DNA of 5,838 nt from Bacteroidales bacterium (GTDB taxonomy: Bacteria; Bacteroidota; Bacteroidia; Bacteroidales; JAAUTT01): the NCBI GenBank assembly GCA_012031335.1, contig JAAUTT010000330.1, positions 1 to 5,838 of the forward strand, given 5' to 3'. Made by a program: the position numbers and the translations under genes. The notes below the pieces were generated by a model. The model worked only from the letters and a program-made list of their open reading frames with translations. It did no database searches and was not told the origin of the DNA. This document shows positions 1 to 5,176 of this stretch, one piece after another. Within the stretch, counting starts at the first letter, position 1. Each line of letters opens with the position of its first letter.

Positions 1-258
1 TAAATAGTTATGGCAAACGTTATTTACAATTCCGCCAAGCCACGGCTTAAATGCCGATTTATCGCTAAGTATTGCCAGGTTAAAGTATGCCTGAAGAAAT
101 GACTCCTGCACCAGGTCTTTGGCAACCTGGCTGTCGTTTACTATACCGACAGCTTTTTTCAAACAGTATGCATAGTTCCGGTTAAACAATTGACTGTAAG
201 CCTGTTTATCGCCGTTCAGAATTTTATCAATAAGCTTAATTGTCGTTTCCGGTTTCAT
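1..258 (-). CDS. ECF-type RNA polymerase sigma-70 factor, N-terminal part (3' end outside window)
   Basis: The 86 codons visible run from the ATG at 258 off the left edge without a stop. They encode sigma-70 region 2 of a small extracytoplasmic-function sigma factor, which binds core RNA polymerase and recognises the -10 element of its target promoters. Visible signs are DKQAYSQLF (residues 17-25), the core-binding helix AKDLVQESFLQAYFNL (46-61) and the FKPWLGGIVNNVCHNYL stretch (70-86) that leads into regions 2.3/2.4. Region 4, which would read the -35 element, lies outside the window. The start is chosen because the residues after this Met match the usual short N-terminus of the family; TATAGGTGA, a weak Shine-Dalgarno match, lies about 11 bases upstream. 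In Bacteroidota such genes often sit beside an anti-sigma gene; this neighbour cannot be seen here. The family is clear; the regulon is unknown. Confidence 0.9.
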   Translation of the reverse strand, partial: MKPETTIKLIDKILNGDKQAYSQLFNRNYAYCLKKAVGIVNDSQVAKDLVQESFLQAYFNLAILSDKSAFKPWLGGIVNNVCHNYL

Positions 259-273
259 ACTTTAACTGTTCAC

Positions 274-305
274 CTATAAGTGGTAAATGGGGGCGGAAAG
301 GTTAC
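274..305 (-). promoter_or_regulatory. Possible ECF-sigma-dependent (autoregulatory) promoter
   Basis: On the minus strand GTAACC (305-300) is followed 19 bases later by CTTATAG (280-274), just upstream of the sigma factor ATG at 258. An AAC-containing -35 box is typical of ECF promoters, and ECF genes commonly drive their own transcription. The spacing is slightly longer than the usual 16-17, and the -10 is not the common CGTC type. If it is used, the transcript would start only about 10 bases before the ATG and the AGGTGA at 270-275 could not serve as a ribosome binding site. This is an inference from position and a partial match. Confidence 0.3.
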
Positions 306-350
306 AGGAAAGTACTGATTAATTTGAAATGTTGGACAACCTTAATTTAC

Positions 351-587
351 TTAATCAATCATTATCAAAAAATGGTGGTGTAAGATAAAAAATAGTGTCA
401 ATGAATTAAGTTTAATATATTGTAGGAGTATCTCTGTTTCTTGGGATTTGAGGAACTTTTCTTTTTCAATTCCTGAAATTGTTTTCTTTTTTCCTCTAAG
501 GTAGTGGTTGATTGCTTGGATAATTTCTCCAAACCTAACCCAGCCATTTCCTGATATGATATTCTGTAATTCATTTTTTAATGACAT
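351..587 (-). pseudogene. Internally deleted remnant of a polyvalent-protein-kinase-like small protein
   Basis: The open frame gives 78 residues beginning MSLKNELQNIISGNG. Residues 1 to about 58 resemble, from memory, the N-terminus of a Bacteroidota family of roughly 200 residues annotated as putative polyvalent protein kinase: MSLK-ELQ-IISGNG, an IQAI--YLRG segment and an ETxxLxxYI helix. The remaining residues (KLNSLTLFFILHHHFLIMID) do not look like that family. In another frame of the same strand, 405-355 reads FIDTIFYLTPPFFDND followed by a stop, which resembles the family's C-terminal FIDTVFYL end. The simplest reading is that the central kinase-like part was lost and the ends joined out of frame near 405-415. 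The stretch is about 30% GC, lower than its neighbours. Polyvalent proteins are known from mobile elements. The family call rests on recall, and a native small protein is the alternative. Confidence 0.55.
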
Positions 588-594
588 TATAGTG

Positions 595-602
595 CAAAGG
601 TA
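595..602 (-). promoter_or_regulatory. Bacteroidota -7 promoter element TACCTTTG
   Basis: The minus strand carries TACCTTTG, a perfect match to the TAnnTTTG element recognised by the primary sigma factor of Bacteroidota. It ends only seven bases before the ATG at 587, so transcription would begin at or very near the start codon and the message would be leaderless or nearly so. A matching -33 TTTG box at the usual spacing of about 20 bases is not present; the nearest TTTG is 26 bases upstream. Confidence 0.6.
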
Positions 603-649
603 AAATTTTCAAGTTAATTCTTTCATTACAAATATATTCCTTATTTGTC

Positions 650-1144
650 TTAGCAGATAATTTTTTCAAAGCAGTAAAATTCTCCTTTCCTGAACCTGAC
701 CTGGCCGCGTTTTTCGTAGTCATTTCGTATGTAAAGCCTTGTAGCTAAGGGATTATGAATAAAAGCATCGAGCCTAATTGATGAATGGTTATTTGCTGAA
801 GCAAAACTTTCGGCAAAGGAAAGAAGTTGTTTTGCGATGCCTTTTCCCTGCCATGAAGGAGCAACACACATGCGATGGATAACCAGAGGATTTGCATCTG
901 GGCGTTTCCAGGTAATATCAGCATATTCAGGTGATTGAACGTTATTCAGGACGATACAGCCACATAGTTCGGCACCTTCGTAGTAGCCGTAAAGCCAGCC
1001 ATTATTAATATCGTCCTCAAATATTTGCCGGGAGGGATAAAGTTCGTCCCATTGATCAATGCCCATTTCGAGCATGTGCAATATGGCTTGTTTTACAATA
1101 TCTTCTACAAACGATATTTCATTATGAGGTACAGGGTTAATCAT
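650..1144 (-). CDS. GNAT family N-acetyltransferase
   Basis: The 164-residue protein is a complete single-domain member of the GCN5-related acetyltransferases, which transfer an acetyl group from acetyl-CoA to an amine. The N-terminus (residues 2-13, then VEDIVKQAILHM) fits the first strand and helix. The acetyl-CoA pyrophosphate loop is seen as VAPSWQGKGIAKQLL (94-108), with QGKGIA at 99-104 matching the Q/R-x-x-G-x-G/A signature. DAFIHNPLATRLYIRNDYEKRG (126-147) follows, with Asn131 and Tyr138 where the family has its conserved Asn and possible general acid. The C-terminal FEKII strand is usual. An in-frame TAA two codons upstream excludes a longer start. It lies 76 bases after the transglutaminase-fold gene and may share its transcript. 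The substrate cannot be predicted; amino acids, small amines, antibiotics or protein N-termini are all possible for this fold. Confidence 0.9.
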   Translation of the reverse strand: MINPVPHNEISFVEDIVKQAILHMLEMGIDQWDELYPSRQIFEDDINNGWLYGYYEGAELCGCIVLNNVQSPEYADITWKRPDANPLVIHRMCVAPSWQGKGIAKQLLSFAESFASANNHSSIRLDAFIHNPLATRLYIRNDYEKRGQVRFRKGEFYCFEKIIC

Positions 1145-1220
1145 TATTTAGGTTTTTTATCAATACATATGGATAAGCTTCTGTAAATCCTCATCATATT
1201 TGGTTGCAGTCTGTGCAATT

Positions 1221-2129
1221 TTATACATGATCATTATCCCCAATTAATGGACTGTTAATTAACCTGAATTTCTTTTTAGTATCCCAAACTTCTTTAAGTT
1301 CAAGAAAGTTATTTTCTGGATGAATCATTATAAGAGCCAGCTCGTCAATTTCCTGAAAATCGGTTTCAGTTAATGTGTCAAACTTTCCATTGATGTATCT
1401 TGGCTGAAATTTATAGGACAATTCGTAATTCATTAGCGCATGAAAATCATAAAATATAGCCCTTATAACAGCTTTTAACCCATTGATGCCTTTCCCGTCT
1501 CCATAAACAAATTGCTTACCATCGGTATTACCATGCCTTATATCGAGCCATGTTTTTGCTGCCCAGTCAAATCTGTCATCAGGAATATCAAATTGATCAA
1601 ATGCCAAATTGTAAAAACCCTCAGCATCAAACGTAATCCACCGCTCTTCTTTTTCGCTCCAATATTGATTTATCCAATGGTCCCCACTCGAACCTGGCGA
1701 ACAATAGGGTGAAAAACCTGAACGACTTCGGGCTGGAATTCCTTTGGCTTTTAATATTGCCGACATTAGAATTGAAACATACCTGCATGTTACAACTATC
1801 TTATTCTCAACTGCCCTGTCTTTCACAAATCCTCTTTCATCAAGTCTAAGTAATTCTGCAATCATAGAAACAGCCGTCATTAAAACGTCATCTTCACATC
1901 TTAACCGGTACCAGGGGAACTTTGTCATGTCCCCGTATTTCATACCTGCGTTTGCCCCTGTGTTCCCGTTTCTCAATGTTATACGATGTATTATTTGATG
2001 GCATACTAAATATCCTAATTCATTAATCTCATTGGGTAACGACTGTAAAAATTCCTTGTAGCATCCTGGGTTTGTGTAGGTGCTATATTGGAGGTAAAAG
2101 TCTAATATTTTGCTGTTAATAGGTTTCAT
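1221..2129 (-). CDS. Transglutaminase-like superfamily protein (cysteine protease fold)
   Basis: This 302-residue protein has the three landmarks of the bacterial transglutaminase-like fold: a nucleophilic Cys115 in VVTCRYVSILMSAILKAKGIPAR (112-134), His151 in GDHWINQYW (149-157) and Asp168 in WITFDAEGF (164-172). The triad is intact and in normal order, so enzymatic activity (peptidase, amidase or acyl transfer) is plausible, but the substrate is unknown. Residues 1-105 form a mostly helical N-terminal part; about 130 residues follow the triad and carry no motif I recognise. No signal peptide or membrane segment is seen, so a cytosolic location is likely. It begins 28 bases after the methyltransferase stop without a clear Shine-Dalgarno sequence. 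A sampled stretch of 120 bases (1381-1500) is about 36% GC, against about 57% in a similar sample of the methyltransferase gene. The last codons may be affected by a frameshift (see findings). Confidence 0.85.
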   Translation of the reverse strand: MKPINSKILDFYLQYSTYTNPGCYKEFLQSLPNEINELGYLVCHQIIHRITLRNGNTGANAGMKYGDMTKFPWYRLRCEDDVLMTAVSMIAELLRLDERGFVKDRAVENKIVVTCRYVSILMSAILKAKGIPARSRSGFSPYCSPGSSGDHWINQYWSEKEERWITFDAEGFYNLAFDQFDIPDDRFDWAAKTWLDIRHGNTDGKQFVYGDGKGINGLKAVIRAIFYDFHALMNYELSYKFQPRYINGKFDTLTETDFQEIDELALIMIHPENNFLELKEVWDTKKKFRLINSPLIGDNDHV

Positions 2130-2157
2130 GGGGTATTTAGATTAAATGTTTTCAAAT

Positions 2158-2868
2158 TCAAATTTTTCTCGCCTTAAAGCATATAAACCCCGGAAACTTC
2201 ATCAGCTCCTCGTAATGTCTTATGTCGGCAAGCCTGAAATTTTCCGTTGGCAGTGGTTCTATTACTTTTTCAATGACAAAGCCATTGTTGGTAAGTGCGT
2301 TGCATAAATCGCCCATGCAGTGGTAATAGCTTGGCATGTCGGACTGAACACCAAAACCTTTCCATAAATAGGATACTTGCCGGGTTTCGAAATAATTCTC
2401 GAACTTATGATAATTGTAAGTGAAGAAAGGGTGTTCGGTGGAGAAAACAAACCAGGCTCCCGGCCTTAACAAACGGTTAAACTCGCGAAAAAGCGCATCG
2501 AGGTTGTTGACATAAGTTACTGCCAGCGCGCTTAAAATTCCATCGAACGAAGCATCGGCAAACATGTCGAGTGGCTCTTCCATATTGGCCGGAACCAACC
2601 GGGCGGCATTGCCCAACCTGTTTTGGGCATGGGTAAGCATTTTTTCGTTGGCATCGATCCCGGTTACTTCTGCTCCCTTCTCTAGCAGCCATTTTATGTA
2701 AACTCCCGGCCCGCATCCGGCATCGAGAATGGTTTTGCCAGCTACATCAGGCAACAGCGATTGCATGGCAGGCCGCTCGTAATAGGCGTTGTGTGGCTTG
2801 GTTTCTATCATCTGGTTGTAGCTGTCGGCCAGCACATCGTACGCATCATTGGGAAGCGATTTCTTCAT
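2158..2868 (-). CDS. Class I SAM-dependent methyltransferase
   Basis: The 236-residue protein is a Rossmann-fold methyltransferase using S-adenosylmethionine. Motif I is ILDAGCGPGVYIKWLL (47-62), Asp72 in VTGIDANEKML is positioned to bind the ribose hydroxyls, residues 94-99 (ANMEEP) match the adenine-binding region, FDGILSALAVTYV (108-120) is motif IV and LLRPGAWFVFSTEHPF (133-148) the motif after it. It resembles the Methyltransf_11/25 type that acts on small molecules or lipid-like substrates; there is no NPPY or DPPY motif, so a DNA adenine methyltransferase is unlikely. The C-terminal part, rich in aromatic residues (F/Y/W at 147-185), probably forms the substrate lid. The ATG lies inside the stop region of the pentapeptide gene (ATGA overlap, 2868-2865), indicating translational coupling. 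The substrate is not predictable. Confidence 0.9.
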   Translation of the reverse strand: MKKSLPNDAYDVLADSYNQMIETKPHNAYYERPAMQSLLPDVAGKTILDAGCGPGVYIKWLLEKGAEVTGIDANEKMLTHAQNRLGNAARLVPANMEEPLDMFADASFDGILSALAVTYVNNLDALFREFNRLLRPGAWFVFSTEHPFFTYNYHKFENYFETRQVSYLWKGFGVQSDMPSYYHCMGDLCNALTNNGFVIEKVIEPLPTENFRLADIRHYEELMKFPGFICFKARKI

Positions 2869-3248
2869 GAGTTAAATTTTTCCAACAAATCACTCACCAA
2901 AACTCCATCTATGGTCATACCTTCGATATTACAATTTTCTATTCGGACATTCGACAGATCTACCATCCGGAAAACACTGTCGCACAGCATGGCTTCTTCG
3001 AATAAAACAGGTCTTTGACGTGGCCAATTGCCATCCTTGTCGGGAGGAGGCCCCAGGTGTTGGAAAGTTGCTCCGCCAAGATTGACGGCAGATACCTTTA
3101 TGTTGCTCATGCTAATGTCATGAAACCTTGTATTGCTAAGGTTCACGTTATCGAAATCGGATCCCGAAAGGTTTACATTGTGAAATTTTGAGCCGGATAT
3201 ATTTACATTTTCTGCAAATTGAGGCCCGCATGAAATTGTTGTTTCCAT
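2865..3248 (-). CDS. Pentapeptide repeat protein with a central GPPPD loop
   Basis: The 127-residue protein is built of pentapeptide repeats, which fold into a right-handed four-sided beta helix. Eleven five-residue blocks can be read from residue 11 to 65 (FAENV, NISGS, KFHNV, NLSGS, DFDNV, NLSNT, RFHDI and so on), with Phe and Leu alternating at the inward-facing centre. A 15-residue proline-rich loop follows (66-80, starting GPPPDKDG). A second run of about eight blocks covers 81-120 with the centre one position later (F83, L88, F93, L98, I103, I108, I113, V118). No signal peptide or membrane segment is seen. Some pentapeptide proteins mimic DNA and protect gyrase, but nothing here indicates that role. 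From memory, similar short Bacteroidota proteins carry the same loop and the ending EGMTIDGVLVSDLL. It is the first gene of the downstream cluster and overlaps the methyltransferase gene by four bases. Confidence 0.88.
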   Translation of the reverse strand: METTISCGPQFAENVNISGSKFHNVNLSGSDFDNVNLSNTRFHDISMSNIKVSAVNLGGATFQHLGPPPDKDGNWPRQRPVLFEEAMLCDSVFRMVDLSNVRIENCNIEGMTIDGVLVSDLLEKFNS

Positions 3249-3265
3249 TGTTATTCAATTTTTTA

Positions 3266-3273
3266 CAAAGTTA
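3266..3273 (-). promoter_or_regulatory. Bacteroidota -7 promoter element TAACTTTG for the pentapeptide-methyltransferase cluster
   Basis: A perfect TAnnTTTG match (TAACTTTG on the minus strand) ends 17 bases before the ATG at 3248, leaving room for a leader of about 10 bases. A TTG sits 25 bases further upstream, longer than the usual -33 spacing, so the upstream element is weak or absent. The site lies in the only long gap between the ABC transporter and the pentapeptide gene, as expected for the promoter of the four-gene cluster. Confidence 0.6.
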
Positions 3274-3361
3274 AAAGTGATTTATTTATTAGAAAATACA
3301 ATCATTTTTAAAATTAATTTTGAATGAAAATAAGCGTAATAAATTTCGTTTTTGCTTCTCT

Positions 3362-5176
3362 CTATTCCACTCCCCGGCTGTAACTCTTGTAATAACTGTG
3401 ATAATGGCCTTTTGCTTCCATTAAATATTCGTGGTTTCCCTGCTCGGCGATGTTACCATCTTTAATGAACAAAATACGGTCGCACCCGCGTATGGTCGAG
3501 AGCCTATGGGCTATGATAATGGCGGTACGCCCTTTGATTATCCTGTTGATGCATTCTTTTATCCTTAGTTCGGTAATAGCATCCATGGATGAGGTGGCTT
3601 CGTCCATGATGAGGATGCGGGGTTTTTTAATGATTACCCGGGCAAATGAAATCATTTGTTTTTCGCCATTCGAGAGGCTGTCGCCTTCATTGCCAATCTG
3701 GTCGTTTAACCTCGAAATGAGGTATTCGGCACCTATTAGTTCCAGGGTTTCGAAAATATCCTTATCAGTTGCGTCGGGGCAAGAGAAAGTTATATTAGAT
3801 TTTACCGTTCCCGAAAAAATATGCGGCACCTGAGGGATAACCCCTATTTGCCGCAGGTATGCCGAAATGGACAATGCTTTGATATCGATGTCATTTGCCA
3901 GTATGGCTCCCGAAACGGGCTCGTAAAACCTGCAGATAAGGCTGATAATGGTAGTTTTCCCTTCGCCCGAGGGACCAACCAGCGCAACCGACTCGCCTGG
4001 ACGGATATGCAGGTTGAAATCGCGCAGTACTTTCTGGTTGGGCAGGTATCCAAAATTTACTCCATCGAAACGGATGTCGCCGGTGAGCGAGAAGTCAGTG
4101 GTGGCGTTCAGGCAGTCCTTTATGGTGACAGGTTCGTCGATAAGCGAAAAAATTCGTTCGCCTGCGGAAAGAGAGCTGATTGCTGAGGCATAAGTCCGTG
4201 AGATATCAAAAACGGGCATAAAAATATTTCGTACATAAGCGAAAAATGCCCCAAACGTACCAATGGAAATGGTGCCGGCCACAAAAGCCATTTTTCCTCC
4301 GGTAAACATAATAATGGCTGCCACAAACGACCCCAGCAATACCATTACCGGGTTGAAAAACGACGAATAAACCGATGTTTTTAAGGATGCTTTTTTTAAC
4401 CTGTTATTGATATCGTAAAACCCGCTGTTCCTGAATTCTTCTATTGCATTGGCCTTCACCAGCTCAATAGCATTGAGGTTCTCGGTGAAATATCCGGTAA
4501 GCTCGCTGTTTAAGCGTCGCGATTCCCGGGCAAATTTCAACACAATAGTTCTGAGTTTCAACGAAACGATGAGTACCATTGGAATCGAAACCATCACGAT
4601 GAGCGTTAGCGGAACATTGAGCATAAACATAGAAATAAGGCAGGCAGCAATCATCACAATGGCGCCGCTGAAATTGATCAGCCCCCACGACATTACTTCC
4701 GATAAACGTTCGGTGTCGTATGTAAGCCTTGCCACGAGCCAACCCGCCGAAGTTTTGTCGTAATACTGGTAAGGCAGGAGTTGCATTTTGGCAAACATCT
4801 GGCTCCGGAGGTCACGGATCACATAATGCCTGAGCTTGCCCGAGAGCAAAATCATATATCGCTCCGATATGGCGTTCGAAATCAGCAGCAATGCATAAAC
4901 GGCTACAAAATTGATAATCATGGCGAAAGGGATGCTGAAATGCAAGGCATGCACCAGTCCTTCCACTTTCTGCGGAACAATTACTGCATCGATAAGGTAT
5001 TTCCATACAAGTGGCAAAAGGGCCTCTGTAGCACCGTTTACAATGGTGGCAGCCAATAAACTGTATAACCACACGCGGTAGTTGAGGAAATACCTGAATA
5101 GCCTGCGAATAAAGGGGAATAAAGCCTTTTGGCTGTTATAACTTTTTTCGTTCTGGTGATTGGTTTTGTGATCCAT
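3362..5176 (-). CDS. ABC exporter half-transporter, fused permease and ATPase, catalytic (Walker B Glu) subunit
   Basis: The 604-residue protein is a complete half-transporter of the type IV (MsbA/TM287-288-like) exporters in the inner membrane. Hydrophobic segments near residues 35-60, 82-104, 168-187, 189-207, 273-293 and 300-322 make the six-helix membrane domain. The ATPase domain follows: Tyr377 as A-loop, Walker A GPSGEGKTT (401-409), Q-loop Gln449, signature LSNGE (501-505), Walker B ILIMDE with catalytic Glu526, D-loop SSMD (529-532) and switch His557. The signature departs from LSGGQ, while Walker B is canonical; with the upstream subunit this suggests a heterodimer with one working and one degenerate ATP site. 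AAAGGAG (5197-5191) precedes the ATG at 5176, the longest clear Shine-Dalgarno match in the window, with a 14-base gap. The cargo is unknown; drugs, lipids or peptides are usual for the family. Confidence 0.95.
   Translation of the reverse strand: MDHKTNHQNEKSYNSQKALFPFIRRLFRYFLNYRVWLYSLLAATIVNGATEALLPLVWKYLIDAVIVPQKVEGLVHALHFSIPFAMIINFVAVYALLLISNAISERYMILLSGKLRHYVIRDLRSQMFAKMQLLPYQYYDKTSAGWLVARLTYDTERLSEVMSWGLINFSGAIVMIAACLISMFMLNVPLTLIVMVSIPMVLIVSLKLRTIVLKFARESRRLNSELTGYFTENLNAIELVKANAIEEFRNSGFYDINNRLKKASLKTSVYSSFFNPVMVLLGSFVAAIIMFTGGKMAFVAGTISIGTFGAFFAYVRNIFMPVFDISRTYASAISSLSAGERIFSLIDEPVTIKDCLNATTDFSLTGDIRFDGVNFGYLPNQKVLRDFNLHIRPGESVALVGPSGEGKTTIISLICRFYEPVSGAILANDIDIKALSISAYLRQIGVIPQVPHIFSGTVKSNITFSCPDATDKDIFETLELIGAEYLISRLNDQIGNEGDSLSNGEKQMISFARVIIKKPRILIMDEATSSMDAITELRIKECINRIIKGRTAIIIAHRLSTIRGCDRILFIKDGNIAEQGNHEYLMEAKGHYHSYYKSYSRGVE

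Noticed and set aside
1145..1220. Gap before the GNAT gene checked for its own promoter.
   Set aside because: No TAnnTTTG element or ribosome binding site was found; only the shifted frame described in the findings is notable.
1512..1998. Two plus-strand open frames of 66 and 84 codons (1512-1712 and 1744-1998).
   Set aside because: They lie fully antisense to the transglutaminase-fold gene, whose catalytic motifs are clear, and their translations show no domain.
2158..2868. Methyltransferase considered as a DNA methylase of a restriction or defence system.
   Set aside because: It lacks an NPPY/DPPY catalytic motif and any target-recognition domain, and there is no nuclease gene beside it.
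2761..3018. Plus-strand frame of 85 codons across the methyltransferase-pentapeptide junction.
   Set aside because: It is antisense to two well-supported genes and has no recognisable content.
3310..3321. Perfect 12-base palindrome of A and T downstream of the ABC gene, considered as a terminator or operator.
   Set aside because: It has no G or C in the stem and no clear U tract after it, and such a palindrome is expected by chance in DNA this AT-rich.
3450..5059. Several plus-strand and minus-strand frames of 68-127 codons inside the ABC transporter gene.
   Set aside because: The ABC frame carries every motif of the family in order over the whole length; the others are shadow frames without motifs.
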